A DNA stretch of 64,000 nt from Talpa occidentalis (GCF_014898055.3 NW_023601754.1:49655013-49719012), one strand, 5' to 3'. Numbered from the stretch's first letter, positions 1-15,164 are shown. Translations and numbers: made by a program. Notes: generated by a model not told the origin, from the sequence alone.

Positions 1-2368
1 ATTCACTGCCTACCGGATCCTCTACTACATCTTCACCAAGAACTCGGGAGGTGAGAGGCACGTCCCTGGACGGGTGATTGCCAAGCCCCGGGGACACCTC
101 GCTGACCTCCTTTGGTCTTCGGCCAGACATCACCACGGAGCTGGCGTACCTGACGCGGGAGCTGAAGACGGACCCTTGTGTGGCCCACGCCCTGGCGCTC
201 AGGGCAGCCTGGGCTCTGGGCAACTACCACCGCTTCTTCCGGCTCTACTGTCATGCGCCCTGTATGTCTGGCTACCTCGTGGACAAGTTTGCAGACCGGG
301 AGCGCAAGGCCGCCCTCAAGGCCATGATCAAAACGTATGTGCAGTTGAGCTCTCCCTCTGCCTTGCTGTACCGGCCCCGCTGGCCCCTCGTCCCTGTTCA
401 CTCCTGGCCACGAGGCCTGCTCCGGCCCATGCGCTGGCCTGTTTCCCTCACGTCCTGCCCTCTCCCATTGTGTCCTCCTCCCTGCTGCTGTCCTGCGCAC
501 AGCCTCCCTGCCCTGTTCCAGGCCCCCGACTCTCCTTCCGCCTCTCTACACACGACTCTGGGCTCCCTCTCCACTCTCGGCCTCTGTTACTCCTGCTCAT
601 GTCACCCAGACCCAGACGGCCTCCTTCCTCTGGGCCCCCCCACTTTGAGGTTTCTCTCCACCTTTCCTGACTTCTGTCCCCGTGCTCCTGTTCTGTGGAG
701 ACAAGCCGGAGCAGACAGCCTTGCTCTTGCAGGACCATGCCCCGCTCCCCCTTGAGCTGTCACCATGAAAGTGTGACGAGTTAGGGAAACAGCCCGTCTG
801 GTGGTGTCCTGAGCACCCTGGTGCTCCAGGCCTGGTGACAGGCCCTGCGTGTGTCCACCGGGGCTTCTCAGCTCAGGTTAGATGGAAGGTTCTCTGTATC
901 CCAGAGGACATTAGGCAACCAGGGCGGTGCCTGGCAGTTAGTGAGGGGGGAGCCTCGGAGGCTGGATACCCCACCAGGAATCATCTGACTCCGCATGTCA
1001 GCCTGGCCAGTAGTGAGAACCCCGGAGAGACATCAGTGGGCCCAAGGGGGCCTTGCTGTCAGGTGGCAGCTGGAAGCCAGGCGACGGCTTGCTTGGAGCT
1101 GCCTTTGGCTCGAGGTTGGGAAGACATCACTCGAGGGCCTGGTTTCAGCCCAGATTTGAGAGTGACAGGACGGGCCCATGGTAGACAGCGGGTCAGGGTA
1201 GAGCCTTCAGGCCAGTGCACGGGGCTGGGCTGGGGACCTGGGAATGGGACGGACCCATCCTCGGCAGCCCTGAGGGCAGGGTCGCGACGGCACTGTGCTG
1301 CTTACAGGCTGGTGACTGGCTATAATGGGGGATGCAGCCAGGAATGGGCCCTGTGGAAGCGGGCCCTGGCCCATTTCTGGCCTTTACCCACATAACCTCC
1401 CACCTGCGCAGGTGACACTGCCATTCCTTGGCACACACGTGCATCCCCCCCAGACCCCCCATAGTGGGCGTCCAGAGACCACATGCAGATGAGGTGCTGG
1501 GCTCCGTCAGGGACCCTAGGGTCCCAGTGAAGCAGGGGCAGCAAGCAGGACTCGGTCACGTGCTTTGTGCCTCTTGCTCCCTTGGTGACACCGCAGGTGC
1601 CTGTCTCTGGGGCGCTCTGCTCTGTGTGTCGATAGAGGCAGATGACACCCAAGCAGGAGAACTCAGCGAGGGAGCTAACAGCTTCCTGTGCTGGGGCTGT
1701 GCTCAGTGTCTTCCTGTTGGACCAGAAATTGCAGTCTCTGTGAATTGAGACACTTTGGGGCCTTCCAGAAGGCACTTGGACTCCAGGCAGGGCACAGGAA
1801 GCCTTGAGGGGTGTCCCTAGATAGCTGTCAGACCTCCCTCGAGCCCACAGTGGAGTGGGTCTCTGTCTGGCCCCTGCCCCTCAACCACAGCGGGCCCCGT
1901 GCTGAGGGTCTGCTCAGCCCTCAAGCCAGTGGAGGAGCCAGCTGGGCCCTTCCCTCCTACCCCCTCACCTTCCCACTTCCCGCACAGGTAAGTGAGGGTA
2001 AGGGGGGGCGCAGCCGGCGTTGGGCCCGCCATGGCACCCGGGCCCCCCCAAGCCCCTGAGGGGGGTGGTGGGCTAAGGGTGAGAGTTGGCAGGTAACGTA
2101 CTGAGGAAACCCTCTGGGTGCCCGAATGGGGGGCACCCACCACCTGCTTGTGGGGCCCTCCCCTGCCCGCTGCCCCCCTCATCGCCTTCTCCTCTTGTCT
2201 CCTAGCTTCCGCCCTGCGCTGCCCGTCTCCTACCTGCAGGCCGAGCTGGCCTTCGAGGGCGAGGCCGCCTGCCGGGCCTTCCTAGAGCCCCTGGGCCTGG
2301 CCTACACGGGCCCGGACAACGCCAGCATCGACTGCCGCCTCAGCCTGGCGCAGCTGTCAGCCTTCTGA
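1..2368 (+). CDS. LENG8: LENG8, C-terminal exons (5' part outside window)
   Basis: Three coding exons are visible. Exon 1-50 ends at donor GTGAGA (51). Exon 127-334 follows an AG acceptor at 125-126 and ends at donor GTATGT (335). Exon 2206-2368 follows CTAG and ends at TGA 2366-2368. They join in phase to give a tail starting [13 protein letters not shown] and ending LSLAQLSAF, which I recognise as the SAC3/GANP-type C-terminal domain of LENG8. The segment with [12 protein letters not shown] is the helical SAC3 core that contacts partner proteins and RNA in mRNA-export-type complexes; LENG8 is a nuclear mRNA-processing/export factor of that family. The 1.87-kb intron 335-2205 contains nothing else I recognise. 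Neighbouring LENG9 and CDC42EP5 confirm leukocyte receptor complex synteny. The start codon and most of the gene lie to the left of the window. Confidence 0.93.
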
Positions 2369-3475
2369 GCACCGCGACGGGGCGGGGGGGGGGGGGGGGG
2401 GCAGGGCTGCGCCCCACAGCGCTGCCTCTGCGGAGTTTGTTTTTGAGCCATGGACTTGGGTTGTAAATTAATTTGTGGGGAGTGGGCTCCAGGAAGAGCC
2501 ACCCTCCCTGCCCCCGTTTTCCCACCGGGGAGTCTGTACAGAGATTTTTTTCTACATTTTTATTTTTGGTCTCAGAGGGTCGGGATGGGGGGAGGGGGGC
2601 AGGACAGCGGGGGGTGGGGGGCACGGTCTGTAGGCTCGTCTCTCCACCCGGCACCTCCACTAATGCTGTCTCAGTGTTTTCTCTCTCTCTCTCTCGAGCT
2701 TGTACTCCGGCACCCGACCCGGCACGCTGGCCTGTCCCAAGCTGGGGGCCAGCGGAAGAGGACCGGCCGCTCCGCCCGTGCCCGCTGCGGTGGGGACACC
2801 AGCACGCCCGCCCGCCGCCGCCTCCTCGGCCTCTCCACAGACTCTTGTTGCCCAGCCCTCCGGGGCCACAGTGTTTGGGGTGAGGGGAGCCACGTAGAGA
2901 CTGTGCCCTGCCTTCGGCCCCCCACCCCAGAAACGCCGACGCCATCGCCACTGCCAGATCCCCACCGCCACAGCGCTCCGAGGACCCGGAGGCCTTCGCG
3001 GGACCTCGCCGGCCGGCCGCCTCAGCTGCAGTTGTATTAAGTTGTCTCGTGTCCCTCCTCCCTCCACCCCCAATGTCTCTCCTGGTTTTTTTCCTCCTCC
3101 CCTCCCTCCTCTTCCTGCCCCTCTCCTCCCTCGGTTCAGCACAGGTAAAGCAGTTCCCTCCCCTCCCACCTCCATGGATCACCAGCTCACGTCATGTTTC
3201 CTTCTCTTTTCTTTTTGTGTGTGTTTATTTCAGTTATTTTTTCTTCTTCCTCCCCTTTTCTTTTCGGCCCTCCCTCCCTCCCTCTTCTGCCATGTAACTG
3301 GAGGGCGTGCAATGCGTTTGCAAACAGCTGGACTGTCAGGCTGCTTTTTTTCCAGATGTTTCTCCTCTGCCCCCTCCCCTCCTCCCCCCTTTCCTTCTTC
3401 ATTCTTTTCCTTGGAGCTCTGAGCACCATTTGAAGCTTGAGAGAAACCAAAATTAAAGAGAGAGTGAGAGAGAGC
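2369..3475 (+). other. LENG8: LENG8 3' UTR with poly(A) signal
   Basis: The sequence after the LENG8 stop has no coding signal. It contains a G homopolymer (around 2383-2400), pyrimidine-rich tracts, and a poly(A) signal variant ATTAAA at 3452-3457 followed by a GA-rich stretch. The likely transcript end is near 3475, about 95 bp before the convergent end of LENG9, so the two genes are tail-to-tail. The cleavage position is inferred. Confidence 0.6.
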
Positions 3476-3569
3476 ACACTTGTCCCGCTGCTTGGCCTGG
3501 GCCTCCTTTGGGTCCCGGTCCTGTGTTCTGTGGGGGTTGAGAGCCAACAGGTGTCCCGTGGGGTCTGGA

Positions 3570-6090
<2,521 letters not shown>

Positions 6091-6552
6091 CTACAGGCCG
6101 ATGACGTCGTCCAGCTCGAGGTCCGCGTTGGGGCGGCAGCGCGCCCTGGAGTGCTGCGTGCCGGAACCGGGGTGCGCGTCGGGCTTGGCGGCGGCAGCCA
6201 CGGGGCGCTCTGCATCCATGACGCCCAGCACCGCGTCCAGCATGGAGGGGCCCAGATCCAGGTGGAAGGACAGCAGCGGGTCGGCGGGCGCCGGGGCGCG
6301 CAGGGCGGGCGGCGGCGGCTGCGCAACGGCGGGCGGGGGCGCGGAGCACGGGGCCCCGGCGGGAGGCGCCCCCGGCTCGGGGGGCGGCCCGCCGCCGTGG
6401 CGGCTCAAGAACGACGTGTCCCCGAAGGCGTCGCCGCCGCGCCCCACGTGCAGGGTATGCCGAAAGTCGCCGAGGGGCGCGGAGATGGACAGGGCGCCGC
6501 GCTCCGGCCGCTTCTTAGGCTGCGCGGGGCCCAGCTGCTTCAGCACCGGCAT
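6091..6552 (-). CDS. CDC42EP5: CDC42EP5 (Borg3), Cdc42 effector
   Basis: Complete 153-residue protein, close to the usual length (about 150) of CDC42EP5. It starts MPVLKQLGPAQPKKRPERGA and carries the CRIB motif ISAPLGDFRHTLHVG at residues 23-37, which binds GTP-Cdc42. The family's BD/CI-type segments follow in a Pro/Ala-rich body, including the stretch DPLLSFHLDLGPSMLDAVLGV. It ends in an acidic LELDDVIGL tail. Borg proteins act at septin and actin structures downstream of Cdc42. A splice acceptor (CTTCCCTGCAG on the minus strand, plus-strand 6553-6563) abuts the ATG, so the whole protein is in one exon and the 5' UTR is spliced from further right. Confidence 0.95.
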   Translation of the reverse strand: MPVLKQLGPAQPKKRPERGALSISAPLGDFRHTLHVGRGGDAFGDTSFLSRHGGGPPPEPGAPPAGAPCSAPPPAVAQPPPPALRAPAPADPLLSFHLDLGPSMLDAVLGVMDAERPVAAAAKPDAHPGSGTQHSRARCRPNADLELDDVIGL

Positions 6553-8059
6553 CTGCAGGGAAGGGTTATGCAGGGAAGGGGCGAGTCAGCGAGGCCGCCA
6601 CCCCGAGCTCCAGACGCCCCCTTCCCTGGCCCCTTCCCAGCACCGCAAAAGACCAGGTGAAGGGTGTGATTTCTCCCATTTTACAGGCAGGAGGCCTCAG
6701 CTGCTTGATTGAAATCTCAGGGTCAAACCTACGCATACCCCTGACCACCCCGCTGTGCTGATTCGCTAGGTACTGACTCCTGAATGTTCAACAGAAAGCA
6801 GGAAAAGGGCAGCTTGCTGCATGGACGCCCCCTAAAGACCAGGGCACTTGTTTGTCAAAGATGGATATTCCCAGGTCCCTCTCATGAAGACTGCCTGATT
6901 CTGTCTTTCAGGAGCAGGGGACAGTGCCCAGTGCCCACCACACTTCCAGGGGTGCCCAAGATGTTAAATTTATTCTAAAATAAATGCATGGTTTTTGCTT
7001 GTCTTTGTATATAGAACGAAGTATCCATACAAAGTATATACACTATATACAAAGTATATATACTATATGCAAAGTATAAATACATACACTGCCATTTTAT
7101 AGCTATCTCTGCATAGCTGTCATCTGTTCTCTATAGCTATAATCCATATCATCTATCAAGATCTAAATATCTATATCATCTATTGTATTGCCCATCATCT
7201 ATATCTAATATCTGTATCATCCATCTATATTTATATGTAGCACCTACCTACATCTACAGATCTATACCGATCTATATGTCTATTTCTATAAAAAGAAACC
7301 TGAAGGCTTTGTTACGATGCAGGCCTGTATTGTGCAATTTCACATTCAGGAAATTTAGGATGAACCTGAGACTGTGCCTATTTACACAGCGTCCTATAAT
7401 GGGGATTGTCTGGTTTTGAAAGAGAGGCTATATTGCCTGCCTTTTTGAATGACAAAACTAATTTCCCTGTGGTACAGAAATGGCCAGAATGGCATGGACT
7501 CAAAGCTGGGCACTTGTGAATCATAAACCAGGCATCCTATTGTGGCTCTGCCAGTTGCAAGGTAAATAGGAAGGCCTGCCAACCTTTGCCCAATTCCTGG
7601 AACTGGGCTGTTTCTATGAAACTTCTGGGAGGGACTTTGATGACCTTGTGCGTCTGTTTTCACAGCCGCTGTTATTATTGTAACGAAGACTTTTTTCTCT
7701 GGGAACCCACGCCTCACCCTTTGCCGCCTGTGTGAACTGGAATAAATTACCGGACATGGCCTCTACTCGTCTGTGTCCTCTCCGTAAAACAGGTAAAATC
7801 ACCCTGCCTTTCTGTGGGGCACACAGAACATCTCAAAGAGACTATTTCTGATAGTGTCCACCCACTGATAGTGCCCTCGTTGGGGAGGCGACCATCCTCA
7901 GACAGCTACTGTGGGACAAATTTTAGATCCGATTAAACACTGCTGGGAAGGCAAAGCAGCCAGCACTGTTCTCTTAGGAACCAGCATGCCGGGAAAGATC
8001 AGCGGCAATGTGGAGAGAAATCAAAGCCAAAAGAATTTCAAATATTATTGTCTCTAGCC

Positions 8060-8395
8060 ATCCACTAGGGATAAGTTCTAGGACCCCAAGGGCGACCCAA
8101 ATCCATGGTGGCTAAAGCCCCTATATACAGTGTCTGCACACACCCTATGCACCTCCTGTATATGCTTCAGAGCACCCCTAGATGGCTCATGGTGCCCAGC
8201 ACAGTGCCATTGTGGTCTGAATAGGCGCTACATGGTGTTATTTAGGGAATGACAAGAAAGGAAAATGTATGTGTTCAGTACAGAAGTCACCGTCCTACGT
8301 GTTGCTACATAGTAAGGATTGTCCATCCAGGGTTGGCTGAATCCAGATGTAGAACTGGTGCGGCTACAGAGGGCTGACTGTGACTGTGGCTGGAC
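8060..8395. mobile_element. Degraded DNA-transposon-like fragment
   Basis: The stretch from TAGGGATAAGTTCTAGGACC to GAGGGCTGACTGTG resembles the ends of an old non-autonomous mammalian DNA transposon. I recognise the style but not the family, and the interior is heavily diverged. Confidence 0.3.
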
Positions 8396-8429
8396 GTGTC
8401 CTCTCCCCCTCCCCAAACACACGCACACA

Positions 8430-8438
8430 CTCTCTCTC

Positions 8439-8514
<76 letters not shown>
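8430..8514. repeat. (CT)n(CA)n compound microsatellite
   Basis: About 44 bp of CT followed by about 41 bp of CA. An isolated earlier CACACGCACACAC run lies just upstream. Confidence 0.95.
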
Positions 8515-8516
<2 letters not shown>

Positions 8517-8779
8517 TATTTCCCTAGAAAACTAGGCTTGATTTACCTCTTCTGCCATGTTTCTCAAATTTCTCTAACCTCAAGGTGGTTGAATAAATGT
8601 TTTGATGGCAACCTGGCAGACAATTGGCGTCCCTCCCCCTTCACCTCTGCAAAATGAACACACCTATGACACATCAGAACCTCTTTGTAAGACTTGGCGG
8701 GCTGTTGCCCATGGGGATTTAGCACAGGACCTGTTACACAGCAAGTGCTCAGTACATGCTCCTAGGACTCCCACTTCAG

Positions 8780-8880
8780 ATCAAGCAAGGCGCTCAGAGA
8801 GGGTATGTGACTTGCTCAAGGTCACAAAGCCACAGTGCGGGACTGCACAGCCCAGAGTTTCTGCTTCCACTGCTGACCCC
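8780..8880. mobile_element. MIR SINE fragment
   Basis: Contains the MIR core signature: a GAGAGG-GTGACTTGC-CAAGGTCACA-like order. Diverged, as expected for this ancient mammalian SINE. Confidence 0.6.
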
Positions 8881-9084
8881 TCCCTGGACAGCTCTTAGCT
8901 TCTGCCCCCCATTCAGCCCCCCTGACTACCCTCATTCATACAAGGCCAGATGCCTGCCATCCTCCAGCACCCTGACCTGCATTTCCATTCCACAGGACCC
9001 TGAACTGACTTCCTCAACCTTTACCCACAATTGACAAAGCTGACAAGCCGGACTCAGAATGCCTGTTGCACTTTCCAAAGACTT

Positions 9085-9260
9085 ATTTTGGGCCAGGCAC
9101 CAGTTCCCACCGAGGAATGAGCTCGTTAAATACTCAGAACAACCTAATGAGGGGGAAGACTATTATTAGAATGTGTGTTTTACAGCTGTGGAGGCTGCGG
9201 CATAGAGAGGGTAAGTAACCTGCCCTGGGTCACACAGCATTTGCAAATGTTGGGGGCCAG
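9085..9260. mobile_element. MIR SINE fragment
   Basis: Shows the MIR pattern in order: CCAGGCACC, then TTTTACAGCTGTGGAGGCTG, then AGAGAGGGTAAGTAACCTGC and GGGTCACACAGC. Confidence 0.75.
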
Positions 9261-10002
9261 ATTTGATATTATATCAGTCAGCAGATATTATATTGCTCAT
9301 GCCCCTCCCCCGCCAAGAGGATAGGGCAGCAGCTGCTGGCATCTCTATGGCAAACACTGATTTATTATAAAGGTCAGGGATTTTCTTATAGCCTTGTCTG
9401 TGTTTGTTTTCTTCTCTTTTTTCTTTCCATTGCAGGGAACCATGAGTTAGAAAGCAATTTTGAATGCCAACCCCCACCACCCCCCCTAGTGCTTAGAACT
9501 AGATGCATGTCACACCAAGCTAGGCCTCCAGACCTCTTAAAACAGTAGGCCTGCTCGCTCCAGCCCGGGAGCTCAGGAAAATGTCCGAAGGCCTGGCTCC
9601 CACAGAAGGGCTGTTGTTTGTGACCGATGGGAACCCAGCGAGTCCCTGACCCCGTGGCCTCCTATCACTGTGGCCGCCCCCTTCTCACCCGCAGCTGGAA
9701 GGGTGGGAGGCACAGCTGGTTCAACTCAGTCCTCTCCAGGCCACATCCCGCCAGCGCGGAAATAACAACCCGCTCCAGATCCAGCCCAACTGGTTCTCAG
9801 ACTTTTGGGAGAGGCGAGGAAGCACTGCGGCCTAGGGGGCCAGGACCCCTGGAGAGGGGGGACCCCAGTCCCCTGGGGGCTGCAGGGCACGCTGCCTGAG
9901 TCCACGTGGCCGTGGCTGTGACTTCAGCAGTCACCGTCTCCCTGGCCATCTGTCCCGCTCCGGTGCAGACCCGACCCGGACCCGGCCGCCGCCGCCCCTT
10001 AC

Positions 10003-10144
10003 CTCCGGAGCTACTGCCGCGCAGGCGGGCGGCTCTAGCGCTCAGGCTCAAGCTGGGCCACCCCTCCTCTCCAGAGCCCGCCTCTGCCTGCTAGTCCCGG
10101 GCGGGCGCTCGCCTTCTTCCTCCTTCCTCCGGGCGGGACTCACC
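10003..10144 (-). other. CDC42EP5: Candidate CDC42EP5 5' UTR exon(s)
   Basis: The CDC42EP5 ATG sits directly behind an acceptor, so a non-coding first exon must lie upstream. On the minus strand two good donors occur here: CTCCGGAG|GTAAGG (exon edge 10003) and TTGCCAG|GTGAGTC (exon edge 10144). Both lie in GC-rich DNA (about 9600-10800) that could be the promoter. A third donor-like site is near 10460. Which one is used cannot be told from sequence. Confidence 0.4.
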
Positions 10145-10863
10145 TGGCAAAGGAAGTATCATGTGGGACCTCGAGGGGGAACCAGGACTCAGGTGTCCAC
10201 TCTCCAGGGTCGCCTCATCAGCCCCCCTCTTCCAGCTGCCAGGGGTCCTGGCTCTCTTACTCCTCCCAGCTTGGGGTAAAGGATCAAGCCCTCCCCTCCC
10301 CCCTTAGACCTAGGAATCCAGGCCCCCAGTCCCCTTCCCTCATTCCAGAAATTAGGGTCCCATACCTTACCCCCTTAAACCCTTTGGAGCCCGAGCCCCT
10401 CCACCCCCAGTCCAGGAGCCTAGCTGCACCCCTGGGGCCTGGCATGGATCCCCTATTTACCTGCGCCGGGCTCTAAAGCGTCAGCCCCTCCCGGGGGCCA
10501 TGGTCAGAGCCCAGTGGGCCCGGAGCCACCGCCCAGTCTGGCTTGGTCGTCTGGGGCAGAGAGGGTGCGGGCGCTCGCCCCTCCCAACCTTCTGTATTCC
10601 CCCAAAAAGTTTGCCTCCAGGATTTAAAGGCCTAGAAAGCAGCAGTGGAAAAGTGGAGGCCCCTCCGGCTGAATGTGGGGGCGGGAGGAGGCCAGGGCCG
10701 AGCGCAGAGCACGCCGAGCGGGAGGGGGCTGGACGGGCGCGCCCCCAGCCGGCCCCTCCCCTGCCGGCCTGGAATTTCCTGAAACTGGGGAAGTCTGGCT
10801 TTTTCGAAGAGTAATTTCTTCCAGATTGCAGCTCCGCAGCTGTTGGGGGAGTGTGTGGTGTTT

Positions 10864-10934
10864 GGAGAAAGGGAGACAGGGAGAGGGAGGGAGAGAGAGG
10901 GAGAGGGAGGGGGAAGGGGTGAAAGAGAGGGAGG

Positions 10935-10998
<64 letters not shown>
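10864..10998. repeat. (GA)n microsatellite
   Basis: GGGAGA-rich sequence turning into an uninterrupted GA run from about 10938 to 10997. Confidence 0.9.
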
Positions 10999-11000
<2 letters not shown>

Positions 11001-11240
11001 CAGGCAGTCTGCGGGGTGCAGCCCTCCCCACCCTTGCAGGGAGCTCCCTGGGTGAGTGTCCTTGTCTGAAGCTCTTGCTCAGGAAGGCCCTTCCACCCCG
11101 CTGAGCCCCTGTGACTGTGGCCAGAAGAGGGTCACATCTGGGCTTCAGGAAGACCCCTCCGCAGCCAGGATGACTGGGGGGTGGGGAAGAAGAGGGTGGC
11201 TCCTCCAAGGTGGAGGCTGACTCAGTAGAGTGAGAGAGAG

Positions 11241-11281
11241 TGTGTGTGTGTGTGTGTGTGTGTGTGAGTAGTAGTAGCAGT

Positions 11282-11324
<43 letters not shown>

Positions 11325-11686
11325 ATAGTAGTAGTAGCAGCAGCAGCAGTAGTAGTAGCAGCAGCAGCAGCAGCAGTAGTAGCAGCAGCAGTAGTAGTAG
11401 TAGTAGTAGCAGCAGCAGCAGCAGCAGTAGTAGCAGCAGCAGCAGTAGTAGTAGTAGTAGCAGCAGCAGCAGCAGCAGTAGTAGCAGCAGCAGCAGTAGT
11501 AGTAGTAGTAGTAGCAGCAGCAGCAGCAGCAGTAGTAGCAGCAGCAGCAGTAGTAGTAGTAGTAGTAGCAGCAGCAGCAGCAGCAGTAGTAGCAGCAGCA
11601 GCAGTAGTAGTAGTAGTAGCAGCAGCAGCAGCAGCAGTAGTAGTAGCAGCAGCAGCAGCAGCAGTAGTAGCAGCAGCAGCAGCAGT

Positions 11687-11729
<43 letters not shown>

Positions 11730-11740
11730 ATAGTAGTAGT

Positions 11741-11772
<32 letters not shown>

Positions 11773-11794
11773 CAGCAGCAGCAGCAGCAGTAGT

Positions 11795-11833
<39 letters not shown>
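11241..11833. repeat. (TG)n plus long (AGC/AGT)n triplet array with higher-order period
   Basis: A TG run (11241-11266) leads into about 567 bp made almost only of AGC and AGT triplets (two AAT interruptions near 11322 and 11728). In the middle the pattern (AGC)6 (AGT)2 (AGC)3-4 (AGT)5-6 repeats. Its AGC blocks start at 11408, 11459, 11513, 11567 and 11618, a spacing of 51, 54, 54 and 51 bp. The array is therefore a minisatellite built from triplets. No gene overlaps it; the open frames here are homopolymeric artefacts. Confidence 0.95.
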
Positions 11834-11835
<2 letters not shown>

Positions 11836-14334
11836 GACAAGGAGGAGGTCAGGGAGGAGGCTGGCTCGGTAGGGGTACGAGTGTATGTTTGAGGTATGTG
11901 CGGTGGGCAGACACCTAGGCAGGAGGAGGTCGGCTCAGTCGGGCTGCGTGTGCACACGAGAGTGTGTCTGGATGTGTGTATGGTGGTGAGTAGAGGCGGG
12001 GAGGAGGCCGGCTCAGCTGGGAGCTGGGGCTGTGGGTCTGAAGAGACAGTGTCCTTTAACAAGCAAGGGAGCTGCATCCGGGAGGAGAGCTTCATTCCTC
12101 TTCATGGCCAGGCGCTAGCCCATGGGGTGGGTGGAGCACATTCGAAGATCAATGCTGTTTTCATGAAACACCTTTTTGAAAAATGAATGCCTCGAAATCC
12201 CTAATGAAACTATCCAACTTCAACTGAAGACGGGGTGAGGATGTGATGGTCCTGTTGGGGCCTGAGCAAAAGGAAAGTCAATAGCACCAACCCAGTCTTC
12301 GTTTAATATGCGACATAGCACCTGTTGTAGATTGTTATTTATTATTTTTTCACACGCTGCAGTCATTATGGTGTTGTTTATCCTGGTTACTGAATCTTCG
12401 GTGCCTCCTTGATTTTTCCTTTGCCTTACCCTAGTCCTGGCCCCAGCAAGGTGCAGGGAGCCTGAGGAAGGACCTGAGCTGAGGTGAGGTGGAGACCCCA
12501 GAGGGGTTCAGGAGGCAGGCTTCCCTGGCCTTGGAGCCAAACGAACGGGGTTTCAAAAGAGAGGTGCTAAGATTAAGAACCTCTAACCCCCCATGATTTA
12601 AACCACCCACACTTACTATTTCACAGTTTCTGCAAGTCAGCCGCACCTGCTGGGTCCTGAGGGTCTCTGGAGGCTGAAATGCGCATGTCCAACAGGTAGG
12701 GCCCTGCCTTGGGAGGAGAGCCCTCCCAACTCTCCTCGGACCCAGGACCAGTCTGTGTGTCCCTGGCTCTTGCTGGCTGTCAGTCAGGCAGCTGGTCTAC
12801 TGCTAGGGGCTGCCTGCAGCCTTTACTTGGCTCACCCCAGTGATATACGCCAAGTCCCCCTGATTTGTCAAATCTCCCTCATTTGCCATTTTCCTCCATC
12901 TCTCTCTCTTGCCTGCAGCCTGAGAGGGCCCAGGCGTTGAATGGCCATGTGGTTTGACTGGGCCACCGGAGAGCCCTGCAGGGAGACAGTACCCTTGTGT
13001 GGGTGCCCTATAGCTCCCCTACGTGTTTCCACACACATATGTCCACACACATATTAAGATACGTAATTACGATATCTGAAGATTAAGGTACCTATCTTTA
13101 TATATAAGATGTTATATATAGCTTTACACAATTATACTTATAATTACTGATACCAACATGCCATAGTAATGCACATCTCCACCTGGCACACCTGTCTGTT
13201 AGATCAGCAATATGTGTCTATTAATACATGTGCACATCCACGATGCAGAAACTTACCTTATACACAGATTATACACAGATAACACACACCTACTCTATCA
13301 TTGTACAATGAATACTTATCACTTGGTAATCAGTAAAACTTTATATATATTTATATTTATACACAATTGATTTCGAGGGCTGGATCTGGCGATGAGGGCA
13401 GAGAAGTGCAAATCCACGTGGCAGCCGGGAAACTGTCCTCCAGGAGGCGGGACTAGGCACTGCTGTCTAGGAAGAATTCCCTCTTCCTCTGGGAAGCCCA
13501 CGGTTTGCTCTTAATGCCTTTCAACTGATGAGATGGGGCCCACCCACAGTCTCAAAGGTAAGGGATGTCAGCCGCACCCACAAAGGCACCCCAGGATATT
13601 GTCTACTGAATGACCAAAAAGCAACCCTCCCATGGGCTAATCTCCCTGTTTTCACGGCTCTAGATTAAATCCCATCCACAAAGTCCCTTTGCCACTTGAC
13701 ATAACAGATCCGTAGGTTTGGGGATTTGTGCGCCTTTAGAAGGGCATTCTGTCCAACCCCAGGACGCCGCCAGGCAAGGGCTGGGGGGCTGGGCCACCCC
13801 AGGGTGAGCAGCCTGGAGGAGGAGCAGGTATGATTCCAGGCCCGAAGAGAGGTGAGGACAGCTTCTGAGGGTGACCTGGCAGCCCCTCTTGCTGGTGCTC
13901 AGAAGAACTCTGCCCCTTTGAAATCGTTAATAATTTTGAACAAGGAACATCCATTTTCTTTTGCATCGTGCCACAAATCACATAGCTGGCTCTGGACTGA
14001 AGTGTCGCAGAGCAGAGGCCTGGGATGGGCATCTGAGAAGGTTGGCTTGGCAGAGATAAGAGGAGAGAAAGGGTCTTAGACAAGGCCATGTAGCAGTCAG
14101 AGAGGAAAGGAGGCTGGGGGAAGAAGGGACATATCTGAAGTGTGTTCCAGAAGCCCAGGGAGGGTAAGGAGGATGCACAGGTCCTCCTGGCCAGCTCTAT
14201 GGCAACCCAGCATGATAAGAAGATCCATTGGCTTTGGTAATATCCCAGAGGCCCTGGTGGCAGCAGAAGCCAGATGGTGGCAGGAAGGCAAAGTCCAGAC
14301 AGGAGGCAAGGGGGTGGGCAGGACTTGGCAGAGA

Positions 14335-14428
14335 GGGGGAGCGGGGGGGAGAGAGAGGGAGAAGAGAGAGAGAGAGAGGAAGAGAGAAAGAGGAAGAGAG
14401 AGAGAGAGAGAGAGAGGAGGGAGGGAGG
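14335..14428. repeat. GA-rich simple repeat
   Basis: Imperfect GA/GGGA/GAAA tract. Confidence 0.85.
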
Positions 14429-15164
14429 CAGGGGGATAGAGAGGTCATTTGGAGGAAGATGGAGTTCATAAAAGGAATTTTGTTTCTCTGGTCAGTTTAG
14501 ATATATTTGCCACTATTTTGTTTCATTGTGGACAAGGTAATTTTTAGTTACATAGACAAATGAACACATTTATATAGAGAAACACAAAGAATCTTCTCTA
14601 ACCGGTGTTGATGACCTACTCTAATCCCCATCTCATGTATCCTCTGGAATTAGTTTGGGATGTGCACATTCCCAGAGGGCTGGGATCTTACAAACACATA
14701 CCAGGGGTCTCCGCCTGGCACCATTGTCATCAGGACAGGATGGCTTTGTTGTGGGGTGTCCTGCTCTTCATCTGGGGGCCTGTCCCTCCTTTGCACTGCA
14801 GGAAGTTAAGCAGCCTCCCTGGGCTCTGTCCACTAGGGGTCAATAGAGGATCCTCCCCCCACCCTGGGCTCCCACAATGTTTCCAAAGCCCTACTGTGGT
14901 GGGGTATTGAGATGATTTCCAAAGAAAACATGTCATGCATTTTACATAAGCAAATAGGAACACCTGCTGGGGGTCAGGGGGTGGGGGAGTGGGGGACACC
15001 ACTGTTTACCTGCTGAGCAGTTTGTTTTGGGAACCATTCATTTTTACTATGGACAAATTTTTAAAGGTGTGAGCTGTGACCTTATCTCAGCGCAGCACAG
15101 AAAGTCTGTAACAGCAGCTATGAGGATAACAAGAGCACTCACAGCCACTGACAGTTCCCAATTT

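Larger units (their letters stand above)
6564..10002. other. CDC42EP5 5' intron (inferred)
   Basis: No coding signal. It holds AT-rich simple sequence at about 6970-7290 (TATAC/CTATAT motifs), a degraded transposon-like segment, a CT/CA microsatellite and two MIR fragments, listed separately. The intron assignment depends on the candidate 5' UTR exon near 10003. Confidence 0.45.

Noticed and set aside
2340..3182. 280-codon minus-strand open frame over the LENG8 3' UTR
   Set aside because: Low-complexity Gly/Arg/Pro sequence, no homology signal, lies in UTR.
10624..11872. Open frames encoding poly-Leu, poly-Ser and Cys/Tyr runs
   Set aside because: These are readings of the AGC/AGT triplet array in different frames, without a gene context.
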